64,000 nucleotides of DNA from Eukaryota sp. TZLM1-RC (GCA_040285825.1 JAUPSS010000009.1:124001-188000), one strand, 5' to 3'; positions 40,014 through 50,815 are shown, numbered from the stretch's first letter. The notes: generated from the letters alone by a model not told the origin. Numbers and translations: made by a program.

Positions 40014-40829
40014 TTAATTAAATACAAGCAATTGTTTAACTAAAAGCTCCAACACCGACCCACTGATGGTTCTCGATTTATCAGTGATAGTAAAGCAGAA
40101 AGAATGTGCATTTGGGCGAGGATCAACATCACCAATCTTAACCCCTGCTTCCACGAAAGTTTTGTCAGAAATCATTCCCCTGATTGTTCCATCACAAGAA
40201 GAGTGGACATCTTGTTCACCTACTGTGGCCACAATCTCGCCAATCACGCAATGATCTCCAATTTTCTTGAGAGGTAGGACCTCCCCAGATACTGGTGCTT
40301 TCAACAACCTCTCAAATGTCCTTGAGCCAATTTCTCCAGGAACACCTGTATTTGGTAATGCAGATCCTTTTTCAATTATCCTTCCTAAATCATGTCCCCT
40401 ACAGGTCTCAATAACATAGTGGCAGTCTGTGCCAGCCACAAAACCAGGACCTAAACCAATAGTCAGAGGTGCAAGGTCCATATTCAAACCATTGTTACCT
40501 TTTTTTGTCATCATAGCATCAACAATAGCTATAGGCTTCAACGTCTCCATCAACTGCGATGTGATAATGGGCTGAACCAGTAATGCAACATTACCGGAAG
40601 AAACAACAGGATGAACATCAGATAAGGAACGAGCTAATTTTGCAGGAACCCCTTCAATGATATGTTTGGCATCACCAGAATATAGGAGTGATGCAAAGGA
40701 AATGGTTGTTCGAACACATAAAGGAGTTGCAATTTCCAAGCAGACAACACGTACCTTGACGTTAAACAAGCGAACAGCTATGGCAGATGCCAGTTCCCCT
40801 GCACCCCGTATTACAACTAGATGTGACAT
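40014..40829 (-). CDS. YqeB/EF2563-family protein (Se-dependent molybdenum hydroxylase accessory type)
   Basis: 271 residues from the ATG at 40829. The protein follows the bacterial YqeB/EF2563 family closely: VVIRGAGELASAIAVRLF (Rossmann-like start), CLEIATPLCVRTTISFASLL, IAIVDAMMTKKGN, APLTIGLGPGFVAGTDCHYV, IETCRGHDLGRIIEKGSALP, NTGVPGEIG. The second half is a lipoyl/biotinyl-like barrel (RLLKAPVSGEVLPLKKIGDH, IVATVGE, DGTIRG) ending GVKIGDVDPRPNAHSFCFTI. In bacteria the family accompanies selenium-dependent molybdenum hydroxylases, with an exact role unclear. It is an unexpected gene for a eukaryote and a candidate for lateral transfer. Base composition is like its neighbours and no bacterial operon partner is present. 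Confidence 0.9.
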   Translation of the reverse strand: MSHLVVIRGAGELASAIAVRLFNVKVRVVCLEIATPLCVRTTISFASLLYSGDAKHIIEGVPAKLARSLSDVHPVVSSGNVALLVQPIITSQLMETLKPIAIVDAMMTKKGNNGLNMDLAPLTIGLGPGFVAGTDCHYVIETCRGHDLGRIIEKGSALPNTGVPGEIGSRTFERLLKAPVSGEVLPLKKIGDHCVIGEIVATVGEQDVHSSCDGTIRGMISDKTFVEAGVKIGDVDPRPNAHSFCFTITDKSRTISGSVLELLVKQLLVFN

Positions 40830-41652
40830 CAACAAGTGAAAAAATCATTCATTAATTGAATTTCAATTTAACCACATTTTTTGGGTTCGCCTTAAACTCT
40901 TGGCTCGGTAGCCATTAATCCATCTGGTCAGTTCAGCACCTCGGTTCGTTTCATTAATATCAAACCGCTGTTTTTCTCCTCCCTCCTTATACTATTAAAC
41001 TATCTAGCAACCAACAAAGAAAATTTTTATTTAGAATGATCTAAAACACCTAAATATAGGTCATTAACTTGACCAATTACTCTATTTTATCAGGTTAATG
41101 ACAAACATCCTCGAAAATTGAGGTAAAAGGGAAGAGATTTCCGTGTGAATACATATTTCTAAACAAATAGATAGTTGAAACAGGCATTTGGGAAAACGTT
41201 TTCGAACAGAACCTTGATGCCACGTGTAAATTAAGAAAAATGAGTTCGGTCAAACGTTCGAAAGGGTTGCGAATGTCCAGAATTCTAACATTGAATTCAA
41301 ACAATCTTTTCGTTATCTTCATATTCCAAATCCACCACAAATTATTGACTTAAAGTTTATTATAAAGCTATCCGAGAGATAACCCTGTAGAAGACAATAA
41401 TTGAACAACAACTTTAGTAATTGAAAATCAACTCCGTATCGACCAAAGTAAGTGTCCCTGGAAAACTCCACATCATGACGAGCTTATCAAAGTATATGAT
41501 GAGAAAACGTCTCTTTCTCCGAGACAGATATGATTCGTACACAAACGGCTGGTTATCCTTGATGATAGGGAAAAGTCTAGTCAGCTAGCTGATGGTTTGA
41601 GCGATATATAGTGTAATCAAACTATTCTAATTCTTTAAAAATATGACAATGT
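40830..41652. other. Intergenic region
   Basis: About 820 bp. A minus-strand frame of 81 codons at 41340-41095 (starts MWWIWNMKITKRLFEFN) has no recognisable domain and is probably spurious. Confidence 0.5.
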
Positions 41653-42375
41653 TTATTCTCTGGGATTTCGTTGAGGCCTTATATCGATTCTTGTTGGACA
41701 AGATCTTCCAGACCACTGCAAAAGATTCTGTATTAAGCAAGCAATGTCACTTGGATCAATTGCTTTTGAAACATCCAGATTTGTTCTGGAGCTGATCATG
41801 GGAGTGTCTACGTACCCGGGCAGTATCGATGTAACCTTAACACCTTCATTCCTGAGATCCTCAAAGATTGATTCTAAGAAACCCTGGAGTCCATGTTTGC
41901 TTGCACAATAAGCAAATGTTTTGGGATGAGTATGTACCCCCGATTGGGAGGATATTGCAAAGATATGTCTCTGCGATTCAGACGCTAAAAGCAAAGGTAC
42001 AGCCAATTTGGTGAGTCTCATAACTGAAAGAAGATTGACATTCATTACGTGTTCCACCTCATCCATGTCACATTCTGGAGAGAGAATATCTGAATTCATA
42101 CTGACACCAGCATTGTGGACGAGAACATTAAGTCGACCTGATTGAGAGCGAACAATGTTAACTGCACGAGATATATCATCTGCACTGCTGAGATCAACGA
42201 TTACTACATGTACTGAAACATTGGGGTTAGCTGCTATACACATGTTCTTTGTCTCTTTTAGACGTTCTTCATTTCTAGCCAACAAATAGATAGTAGCAGA
42301 TTGAGGGGCAAGCCCAATAGCGATAGAGCGTCCTATTCCTGAAGAAGCACCAGTAACTAAACATACAAGATCCAT
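41653..42375 (-). CDS. Short-chain dehydrogenase/reductase
   Basis: 240 residues from the ATG at 42375 (MDLVCLVTGASSGIGRS). It is a classical SDR, with TGASSGIG cofactor loop, VDLSSADD, HNAGVSM (NAG motif), active-site Ser in ISSQSGVHTH and the YCASK catalytic Tyr/Lys pair, followed by the PGYVDTP segment. The residue after the second beta strand (ARNEERL) suggests an NADP(H) preference. The substrate is unknown. The family includes 3-ketosphinganine and acylglycerone reductases with similar C-termini, but no membrane helix is visible. The frame extends upstream to 42402 without family support. Confidence 0.9.
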   Translation of the reverse strand: MDLVCLVTGASSGIGRSIAIGLAPQSATIYLLARNEERLKETKNMCIAANPNVSVHVVIVDLSSADDISRAVNIVRSQSGRLNVLVHNAGVSMNSDILSPECDMDEVEHVMNVNLLSVMRLTKLAVPLLLASESQRHIFAISSQSGVHTHPKTFAYCASKHGLQGFLESIFEDLRNEGVKVTSILPGYVDTPMISSRTNLDVSKAIDPSDIACLIQNLLQWSGRSCPTRIDIRPQRNPRE

Positions 42376-43335
42376 TGTACACTGTAAACACACTAAATAC
42401 AATAATAAGATTCACTTTTATTCATAGCGTCAGATTAAGTAATTTTAGTAATCTAATTTAAAAGTTTTAGTCAATCCAGTAATCTAAAGCTATACTTTTG
42501 ACTATGCTTTTGTGATGTGAAAATCACACCTTTGAAATTCAAAATTAATAAATTTCAAAGCACAATAAAGAAAGCCAATATTTCTAGTGTACAATTAATC
42601 ACTTTTTTCAAGCAACTGTTTTAGTTAAATTATACATCACCATAGTGCAAGTCATGACAAAGCAGTCACACCCATAAAGAATATAAAACTACGTAATTTC
42701 ATTATGGTGTGTTAGAGGTTTTTCTCAACAAATTCGGAATTTTTTTAGCAATTTTTCGTAGTAATTCTAGAGGGATCAGCAGTAACCAACATAATTACTC
42801 AATTTGCAGTAGCCCCCGGTCAATACTGAAACACTGTAATCCAAAGTTGAGATAAAACCTCTGTGCTTGATTGTGTGATAATTTTTAATGATGATCTTGT
42901 ACACTGCTGTAATTAATTGGTCTTCAAAAAATCTATACACTGCTTCCCGCTGTAAAAGTTATGATGTTGAAAAGTGGTTTATCCTAACTTGTTCTTGTTC
43001 CATAGTTGAGATGGTAATCGTCCAGCAACCAACCAGTTCTCAGTTCTTGAAGTTACTAGGAAGCATGTTAGGAACAACACACCGCTCAAACTTTAATTCT
43101 AAAACGGTGTTATCTGCAACGGTATGTAAGAAATACTGAGAATTATCACAACAAGAAGTGGATTAAAACAATTAAAGAAGGAAAAAAATTTTATTTACAA
43201 GGCTGGAAGTTGAAACTTGGAATGGTTCTACAAAAACCAAGTTTATTCGATTCTCCCAAAACAAAGACGTTCATTAGATGAAAATAAAATGATCGTCGAT
43301 CCAATCCAATTATTGAAATTGAAATTAAGATTGAA
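42376..43335. other. Intergenic region
   Basis: About 960 bp. The frames at 42888-43139 and 43217-43543 are not supported; the latter overlaps the end of the ATG2-like gene on the other strand. Nothing else recognised. Confidence 0.5.
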
Positions 43336-46300
43336 TCAACTTCCGCGAGTGAAAAGTCTAATCAAACTGGCCCAGATAGTGAAAATCATCGAAAAGGCAC
43401 CAGCAATAACAGAATCCGCTCCACTCTTGCCCTTACCAAGCAATTCCAAGACATCATCCACGTCAGAAATCATAGTCCTGAACCTTCCAAGTAGGGAAAA
43501 ACTCTTGATTAGGTTCAAAACATGGGTACTGTTAGGGGAGTAATGAAGACCCGCTTGGACTGGAATATTAGAAAAAGCTTCAAACGGCTTGAAGTAGATA
43601 TGATAGTGATAAATGCCAAAACTGTTGATTAATTGAGAAAAAGAGCGTTCAGAGAAGACCTTTACCATTCCTCTAGCCACATTACGTCTTGGAATCCAGG
43701 AAAAATCCAATACTACCGAAGAAACCTTTAAATGCGAAATCAGCAACGGGTTAGATGAAGACGGAGATCCAGAAGATCCAGAAGACATGCTAATTGACCT
43801 ATAAAATGAAAGAAAGAACTCAACAACATCACTGTTTACTTTCAGAGTCATACATGCCATATTCACGCTTAGAGAGAGCTGTTTTTGCTCAAAAAGCGAC
43901 AGAACAACTTCAGTACTTAGAGCAACATCTTCGGCAGGAGAAACCAAATTGAAAATTTCAACAGCTGAACCTGAAATTTTTGACTGAGCTGCAATTGATT
44001 TGCACTGAAAAAGGGTTTGAATACTTGAAGTTTTTGTGGGTGCTAGAGGTATCAATGCTCGAAATTGAGGAGAAGTCACAGTCAGAATTATGTAATCATC
44101 AAACGAAAAAGATTGGTTGCCGAAAAAGGGAATTCCTTTTATCAGAGAGCACAAGGGAGGAACCTCGGGTCCACAGCAACCCCTAATGCAAATTGAAATA
44201 GAATGAACCTTGATATTGACTGCCAGGCAATTTTCTGTTAGTTTGTAAATTTTCGACTGATGATCCCTTCTCGATCTTAGTAAATAGCAATCGTCAATCA
44301 AATTTGATAGCTGAGAATGATCGGCAGAAAGAGCTAATGTATAATCAGAATTAGAAAGTCTTGAAGATTCCTGGCGAATTAGATCAGGAATATCTTGTAT
44401 AAGCGACCTTAAAGATTGATCCGGAACAGACTTGCTATCATTAAAGAAGGGGGTATTGTTGAAAGGCTCAATAATTGGTGGGTCAAAAATTTCATCATCT
44501 GATGTCGAATTTGACCCTTTGCTACCGATTTGGGAAACTATTTTGTCAATCAAATTGATAGATTCCGCAGATGAGTCTATATAGACCTGAGAAGTTGACT
44601 CTAAAGACTTGACCATCCATCCATGATTGAGAGCCAAAAAGGAAAGTTCCATTCCTGACAACGAACAGACAATTTTGAACGAATCATCCACCAGTTTAGC
44701 AAGAACATTGGATTCATCATTAGGAGGGCTTTCAGAGCAATCATAGGTCAAAAAATCACATGATTTCAACAAAATTCCCAAAGAGGAAAGAATAGCATTG
44801 ACTGTAACTAATTCCACATCATCATTGTGAGAAAGGTTCAAAATGAAACGTGATCCTTCAATCAAAAAAGATAGACAACATTTATCTGAACCGATGGTGG
44901 CATTTTGACAGGCGTAGCAGTCAACAATGATTACATCAAGGTCAATATTAGCAGGAGGCACGTCAGCAACTGTTAATTCTGGTCCATCCATGGTGAACCA
45001 CTGAAGGGGTCCTTGGTTATGGAAAAGGGAGTCCAAAAGAGTGGAGAATTGAGATAATTCAGGTGGTACTATACTGAGATTAGACAAACGCAATCTAATT
45101 TGATTGGAATCAGAAACGGAAATAGTGCAAAATGGCTGAAATGTGCTTGATTGATCAGAAAAGGACTCGATTATTTTAAACACCTCTGCAAAACATGGTC
45201 CATCATTTTCAATCAAAGGTGACGAGGTGTTTTGACCTGATAACGTTGGTTTCCGGGGCGAGCTTGGTGGAGAGACAAACTGATCCAAGTCCGAAATCTC
45301 TGAGCACATGGATGCACAGGAAGAAGATGGTGAAGAAGGTTCAAAGAGATCAAATCTAGCTGAGGAAAAAACTTGACAATTCTGAATTATGCCAAACAAA
45401 TTAACAAATGTTGATTGGCAAACTTTTAAATCAATTGGATAAAGATTAACTAATAAATAAGAGTAAAAATGTCCAATTTTGAACTTGAAACTGCTGATAT
45501 TAATAGAAATCAGAGTGTTTAACGACGTGTTTTGTTCAATGTTCTGACCTTCAGAAGAATTTGATTGACTAATTGATTGAATAATCTCTTGGTAATATTT
45601 CCATGAAAATTTCAATGGAATGACAAGATCAACAGTTAAAACAGCATTAATTAAGTGTAGAAATTTCGAAAAAGCGCTACCATTAAATTGATTAATACTA
45701 ATTTCCATATCTTTGCAATAAATTTCGATCTTTAAATTGTTGTTATTCTTAAAAAAATCTTGCTGCAGCATGATTCCATGTAAATCTGTCTCAAATTGTG
45801 CTTTTGGAGGAGCTGAATCAAAATTTTGAGCAGTTACAGGTCCCTCCTTCGAAAAGATCTTGTCAGGAGGAAATTTTGGAGGAAGGATTCCTTGTGATCC
45901 CTTTTCGTTGGTTGTTTCAATAATGATATTCAGAGGTAATTTGGAAAAAAAAAGAGTCGCATCACACATAGAATTTTCAAGAGACAGGCCAATTGACAAG
46001 TCAAGATCAATAGAGCTCATCAAAATTTCGCTTTTTGCTAATAAATTTTCAATCAATACAAGGGCATTTCTATTTAAAGAATTAGGAGAACTTAAAAAAA
46101 TAGAAATCTGGTTTACACATATTTCGAATTTTTTAAATTTTGAACTCTCAATTGACTCTTGGTAGTGTTGACCTTCCTTGACTTTTGATTGATTATTGAC
46201 CCAGTTAAATAAACGTGATCTTAGGGCATAATCAAAAAGGCTTTGTATTAAGTTGGAATAAACCTGAAAAGAGCGAAGAATTTCAACTGTCAGAAAAGTC

Positions 46301-47406
46301 GAAATTTTTGAGAGTGATCCCCTATTGATCTCTTCATCACTAGTGAAGGCAAGGTCTTGTACTGAAAATAAAACATTCTTCGCATTAAGAACAAACAATT
46401 CAAAAATACTGATTTCAAATGACTTAAATGATTTGGTATTTAAAAGGAATCTAGGAATTTTTAATTCTAAATTAAAGATATCAAGACCAAATTTAAAAGA
46501 GAATTCCACTAAAGTTATGGACAAATCTAATGAATAGTTAGAGTTTTTTAATTCCTTTTCAACTTCAATATTTAAATTTTCGTCAAATTTTGATGCAAGA
46601 TAGACAGGTGTCGAGACTGAGTTCCTACCATTTGATGTCGACTTGGAAGAGCTCACTGGTGACGTAGAACTGAAAAATTCACCTTCCAAAAATTCCATCA
46701 AGAGATCAAATTGATCTGATAACGTCATTTGAACTTCAAAATTTGACAGTGTTACATCTAGTCTAAGATCCTTAATTGCTTCATTCAAAACACAACATGA
46801 TTCTAAAGAATTTAAGGTCAAAAATGGGTAGGTGACATCCTGGTCGTGAATTTTCAAACAAAGTCCTGACACTTCTATTGACTTTGAGAGACTTTTGTGA
46901 CATTTAGCTAGTAAATCAGAAGAACGATCTATGGCTATCCTGTCAATTGCTAAACTTATCCATTTAGTAAATGTAGAGCCTATACAAGGACGTAAAGAGA
47001 GGGAAAGAGAGTCAATAGAAAGGGAAGATGATGCTAACAACTTCCTTGAGACAAAGTTTGTTATCAAAGTTGCAATAGTAGAAGGTAGGGAATTCGTATG
47101 TACAGAGGCCCCTGGAGCTTCAGCAACCTTTGATTGGATCTTGTCAAATAAGGAAAAGAAATGTGGAGAGGGACATGCTGTAATAGAAAGGTTCTTAATG
47201 GAAACATTGGTTTTAACAATAGAAGCATGAATCAGATCAGCTTTACATTCCAGAAATGTTAAAGGTAGCTCAGCATTGGCGTTGAGCCAATCAACATCAA
47301 TTTGAGCATTGGGTATTGAAACTGCACCACTCAGAGAAATAGAACTGCTTTGTATGGTAGATGTGTGTATAAATGGCAGCTTTCGCAGAACATAATGTAG
47401 AAGCAT
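43336..47406 (-). CDS. ATG2-like chorein-domain lipid-transfer protein
   Basis: 1,356 residues in one exon. The N-terminus is chorein-like (LRKLPFIHTSTIQSSSISLS, then QIDVDWLNANAELPLTFLEC), corresponding to the start of ATG2/VPS13 rod proteins. The middle is long, beta-strand-rich and Ser/Asn-rich with low-complexity insertions. The C-terminus reads LLISHLKVSSVVLDFSWIPR, then INSFGIYHYHIYF and HVLNLIKSFSLLGRFRTMIS, closest to the ATG2 C-terminal pattern (LDY.P.R...L..G....LL). ATG2 moves phospholipids from ER to the growing autophagosome. VPS13-type identity is less likely because there is no VAB or DH-like domain. It is short for ATG2 (usually 1,500-2,000). Confidence 0.65.
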   Translation of the reverse strand: MLLHYVLRKLPFIHTSTIQSSSISLSGAVSIPNAQIDVDWLNANAELPLTFLECKADLIHASIVKTNVSIKNLSITACPSPHFFSLFDKIQSKVAEAPGASVHTNSLPSTIATLITNFVSRKLLASSSLSIDSLSLSLRPCIGSTFTKWISLAIDRIAIDRSSDLLAKCHKSLSKSIEVSGLCLKIHDQDVTYPFLTLNSLESCCVLNEAIKDLRLDVTLSNFEVQMTLSDQFDLLMEFLEGEFFSSTSPVSSSKSTSNGRNSVSTPVYLASKFDENLNIEVEKELKNSNYSLDLSITLVEFSFKFGLDIFNLELKIPRFLLNTKSFKSFEISIFELFVLNAKNVLFSVQDLAFTSDEEINRGSLSKISTFLTVEILRSFQVYSNLIQSLFDYALRSRLFNWVNNQSKVKEGQHYQESIESSKFKKFEICVNQISIFLSSPNSLNRNALVLIENLLAKSEILMSSIDLDLSIGLSLENSMCDATLFFSKLPLNIIIETTNEKGSQGILPPKFPPDKIFSKEGPVTAQNFDSAPPKAQFETDLHGIMLQQDFFKNNNNLKIEIYCKDMEISINQFNGSAFSKFLHLINAVLTVDLVIPLKFSWKYYQEIIQSISQSNSSEGQNIEQNTSLNTLISINISSFKFKIGHFYSYLLVNLYPIDLKVCQSTFVNLFGIIQNCQVFSSARFDLFEPSSPSSSCASMCSEISDLDQFVSPPSSPRKPTLSGQNTSSPLIENDGPCFAEVFKIIESFSDQSSTFQPFCTISVSDSNQIRLRLSNLSIVPPELSQFSTLLDSLFHNQGPLQWFTMDGPELTVADVPPANIDLDVIIVDCYACQNATIGSDKCCLSFLIEGSRFILNLSHNDDVELVTVNAILSSLGILLKSCDFLTYDCSESPPNDESNVLAKLVDDSFKIVCSLSGMELSFLALNHGWMVKSLESTSQVYIDSSAESINLIDKIVSQIGSKGSNSTSDDEIFDPPIIEPFNNTPFFNDSKSVPDQSLRSLIQDIPDLIRQESSRLSNSDYTLALSADHSQLSNLIDDCYLLRSRRDHQSKIYKLTENCLAVNIKVHSISICIRGCCGPEVPPLCSLIKGIPFFGNQSFSFDDYIILTVTSPQFRALIPLAPTKTSSIQTLFQCKSIAAQSKISGSAVEIFNLVSPAEDVALSTEVVLSLFEQKQLSLSVNMACMTLKVNSDVVEFFLSFYRSISMSSGSSGSPSSSNPLLISHLKVSSVVLDFSWIPRRNVARGMVKVFSERSFSQLINSFGIYHYHIYFKPFEAFSNIPVQAGLHYSPNSTHVLNLIKSFSLLGRFRTMISDVDDVLELLGKGKSGADSVIAGAFSMIFTIWASLIRLFTRGS

Positions 47407-47677
47407 ATACTGAATGTGAAGATTAGCAAGTTGCGAAAAGTAGTTTATCTTTTCACTTTGGCCTCAAATGAATGAGTGGAATCTCCACAAAATGATTGAA
47501 AAAGATATCAAAGGTTTTGGAGCCTAACAATGCTCTTCACCATTCCAACTCAAAAGGTATTCTTGGAAATTGATTCAAATTCGTCAATCAATTTCAAAAT
47601 TAATTAAGAAGTAGTTAATATTGAAATTAATGTCATCCAAAGTATTTCACTCAAACAAAAAGATACATTCACCAGAT

Positions 47678-49102
47678 TTATTTATCGACAAACGGCAAAG
47701 CATCAAAAACTCCACCATTCCTCAACTCAGGTTTAATATAAGGAAGATTAAAAAACTTAAAAACTTCCTCTTCCGAACTAAAAACAAGTTCTGATTCTAA
47801 ACAGGTCCTCGTCAGTTTGCAGACTTCATCAGACTGTTCTTTCGTTGACCTTTCTGCCAATGATTTATTACTCAAAGAATAACCTCTTCTTCTCGCCAAA
47901 TAACGCAAACTTCTGTTAAAATGGCCAGAACCAGTCAATCCTAGTAATTGCAATGTATGTTCATTTTCGTTAGCAAAGAAAATATCGATTCTTCGGGGTA
48001 TTGAATTTGGAAGTTTAACTACACCCAAATAACGTCTATCAGAAACTGAAAGATCATCAATTAAAACTGATTGATTCTTAAGGCCAGTTATAAATTCCCC
48101 AATCTTTTTAGCTACCAAGTTTGGATCTAAATCATTAAAAAAGGTAACCAAAAGATCACAGTCCCCGCTGCTTTCATGGCCTCTTCTATAAGAGCCAACA
48201 AGTTCAACTGATTGAAAAACATCGTTAAATTCAGAAAAAAGCACTGAAATGCTGTGAAGAATATCTTCTAATTCAGACCTAGGAATTCGTTTAAGAAAAT
48301 CTTCAAAATACTTCAACCCAATTTTCTGATGATGATTCAACAGTTTGTAAACCTCGTCTTTAAACAAATCTTCAATACCTGTTACCCCCTTCTTAATCAA
48401 TTCCTCCGCAATAGAAGGTCCTATTCCTGACACAGTTTGAAGTTGTTGTTTGATTTTGGTCTCACCATCTAATTGCTCAGCCCGAAGCAACACCCCAGTA
48501 GTGAGTATTTCATTGACTTTATCAAGAGTTTTTTCCCCAATGCCAGGAATACCTTCTAACTGAGTGATGTTCGTTACTTTGAAGGGTAGTTTGGCAATCT
48601 GAGAAGCTGCTTTCTTATTTGCCATTGATCGGTACTGACCTCCTGTAATGACATCCTTTCGTAGACTGGCAATCTCACTCATTCGAAGAAGGGGAGCAGT
48701 GATGTGCTCATTGAGGTTCACGGCAGAGGTTTCCATGGATGCAGAACTACGTCGCTTTCTGGTGAGAGGAGGTGACTGGGAGGCTTGGTGGTGGTGTTGG
48801 AGTTGAACGGGGGGCTTCTCTGTAATTTTAAAGATTGATGAAGTGACTTCAGGAGGGAAATCAGTGGTTGGGAGGATAGATTGGGCTTTGATGCAAGCAG
48901 AAATCCAGGAGTGGGAAGCGACATTTGCTGTTGATGGTATTGAAAGTTGAGAAGTATCAGATGTTATAACATGGGTCACTTCAGAATCGGAGGGTGAATG
49001 GCAAAGTGTACCATCATTCTTTGTGACCAGATTTTGTAGTATCTTCAGCCTATTTGGAGTAACAGAACGTCGATCCAGATATATGGACAAATTACGAAAC
49101 AT
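47678..49102 (-). CDS. Family X DNA polymerase with BRCT domain (Pol lambda/mu/TdT type)
   Basis: 474 residues. A BRCT domain spans about 1-85 (VTHVITSDTS, SHSWISACIKAQSIL), followed by a Ser/Pro linker. Helix-hairpin-helix motifs are LEGIPGIGEKTLDKVNEIL (about 183-201) and VSGIGPSIAEELI. The palm is GSYRRGHESSGDCDLLV (303-319) with catalytic Asp314 and Asp316, the third Asp373 in RRIDIFF, then TGSGHFNRSLRYLARRRGYSL (391-411). The C-terminus EEEVFKFFNLPYIKPELRNG is the family end. BRCT plus Pol X is the layout of gap-filling polymerases of nonhomologous end joining. No intron is needed. All catalytic residues are present. Confidence 0.95.
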   Translation of the reverse strand: MFRNLSIYLDRRSVTPNRLKILQNLVTKNDGTLCHSPSDSEVTHVITSDTSQLSIPSTANVASHSWISACIKAQSILPTTDFPPEVTSSIFKITEKPPVQLQHHHQASQSPPLTRKRRSSASMETSAVNLNEHITAPLLRMSEIASLRKDVITGGQYRSMANKKAASQIAKLPFKVTNITQLEGIPGIGEKTLDKVNEILTTGVLLRAEQLDGETKIKQQLQTVSGIGPSIAEELIKKGVTGIEDLFKDEVYKLLNHHQKIGLKYFEDFLKRIPRSELEDILHSISVLFSEFNDVFQSVELVGSYRRGHESSGDCDLLVTFFNDLDPNLVAKKIGEFITGLKNQSVLIDDLSVSDRRYLGVVKLPNSIPRRIDIFFANENEHTLQLLGLTGSGHFNRSLRYLARRRGYSLSNKSLAERSTKEQSDEVCKLTRTCLESELVFSSEEEVFKFFNLPYIKPELRNGGVFDALPFVDK

Positions 49103-49136
49103 GTCATTGAATGATAGTTTTGAAACAATGTATAGT
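49103..49136. promoter_or_regulatory. Immediate upstream of Pol X with a 21-bp sequence shared with PK upstream
   Basis: Bases 49122-49142 (GAAACAATGTATAGTTT...) are identical to 60857-60877, upstream of the pyruvate kinase gene. The orientation relative to the genes differs, so a shared promoter element is uncertain. Confidence 0.3.
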
Positions 49137-49969
49137 TTTGAAGTTAAAAAATGAGATTATATTTGAATATCCCCATTATCGTCCCATTAGTTATGATTTA
49201 ATTTAATCAAGTGTGCAAATTCAATAAATTAATATTTAAATATCCCCATTAATCAATTATTATCAAGAGAAAAATGTATTTGTTCGAATTCACCTCAACT
49301 CACTTTGCGTCATGCTCTGAATTGTGCTAAATTGATAACTTATCGTTCTTCATTACATGATGCTGTTAGAGACACTGTTTTCAATATGGCACAAACTGCA
49401 AGAATATCGTGTATCAAAGAACACTTTCTCTGAATAATTTTGGTTCTGATGATAGAGGTGATGTATACTGTGATTGGATTGATAACTCTGAAGCTATTGT
49501 TGACTTTGTCTCATGTAATCTTACAAATGATACTTTGGTTCAAAGAAGAAAACTTAATCCTGTGAGTTCTCTTGATTTTAAAGCAAAAGAAAAACATAGA
49601 AAATATGATAAAGATATTGAAGAAGCTAATGCTGTACAAATACACAGCTAGTTTTTATTGCTTTCTCATTCTCGATAAACGGAAGATTATCAGCTGAAGC
49701 AGAAATTTGTTTGAATGACTTCCAAAAAATGGTTCAAGAAAAAACAATGAAAAGATTTGATATTTTTTTATGGCGTTCTCGAATTCAATTTGCCATTATT
49801 AATAGATTGCCTCGGTTTTTCAATCGTATAAGGGAAGCTTTTGCTAGACAGCAAGCAGATCAAGATTTTGTAGAGGAAATCTTGGTTCAATGATATTCGT
49901 CCCATTAGTTATGAATTAATTTAATTAAGTGTGCATGTTCAATAAATATTTATTATTTGAAGTTAAAAA
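49137..49969 (+). mobile_element. Tandem R1 retroelement copies with flanking repeat
   Basis: A mini-copy (about 49171-49239) consists of the first 11 bp ATATCCCCATT joined to the last about 60 bp of family R1. It is followed directly by a longer copy (about 49240-49955) starting with the same ATATCCCCATTAATC. A 14 bp repeat TTTGAAGTTAAAAA flanks both (49137-49150 and 49956-49969), suggesting one insertion event with about 20 bp of filler. The long copy encodes LRHALNCAKLITYRSS, DAVRD and RGDVYCDWID, but has a deletion after SCIKE and frame changes, so it is dead. Confidence 0.75.
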
Positions 49970-50815
49970 CTATACATCTTATACATTATCTACATTATAC
50001 ATCTAGAACGATTCTCAATTATGGTTTGATTGAATTTTTTGTTAAACAACAAAATGAAACAGAACAACATATTGAGCTTTCATTTGGATTGTTTAGGTTT
50101 TCCTCTTCAACACAATTCCAAAAACAATTTCGACGGCTTTTTAAAATTGTATGTAGATGAGAAATCATCAATTAATGTTGTTCTAATAATTGTCCATATT
50201 GTTCTTGTGTCAATAGGAAAATCTCCAGGACCTACAATTGTTGAAACAGGAGAAAGATGATAAGGTTTTCTCTTTCTACTGGAAATATATTGGGCAATTG
50301 TAATTGCTGGTTTTAGGAATATTTGACGATCTTTTACAACAACGTCCGCAAGAAAATGTATATACACTGGAAATATGTTATCAACTAAATTCTCGTCAGT
50401 GACCAAATTTTTAATTTGGAAAGTAAATGGTTCAATAAGACCTTCAAATATGTCTCTACATTCATTATTTTTCTATATCATTTTGTTCACATAAATCGAA
50501 AAATTCATCATTTAGAAGGTGTGAAATAATTTCAGGATGATGAAACAAGGAACTCAAGCAATCTTTATGATCAAATAAAAACATGTTTTTGAATTAACGA
50601 AGCCTAAATCTCATTAGTGAAAAAATTGTAAATAATAGCGTTGATTATCCACCTAGTTTGTGCATTTCTGCTAACACATTTTCCACATATGGTTTTTTCC
50701 AAATTAACAATAATAAAACGATTGATATGTTTTTCATGATGTAATTTCAAATTATTCTCAAAATTGGCAAACATTACTGGTGCCATATACTCAGGTGGAC
50801 TACTGAAGTTATCAG
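49970..50815 (-). pseudogene. Fanzor family C, central part (downstream of LTR insertion)
   Basis: The minus strand continues the protein interrupted at 57698: EYMAPVMFANFENNLKLHHE, NRFIIV, TRWIINAIIYNFFTNEI, then LFDHKDCLSSLFHHPEIISH and FEGLIEPFTFQIKNLV. It ends with KRKPYHLSPVSTIVGPGDFP then IDTRTIWTIIR, which matches the conserved central Fanzor block (LLP..S...I.ID...L..L). Stops at about 50604 and 50490 break it and no RuvC half follows. Assignment to Fanzor rests on this block and on the helical N-terminal pattern. Confidence 0.6.

Noticed and set aside
41095-41340. 81-codon minus-strand ORF
   Set aside because: No recognisable domain and no coding-like neighbours.
42888-43139. 83-codon ORF
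   Set aside because: AT-rich chance frame in an intergenic region with no family resemblance.
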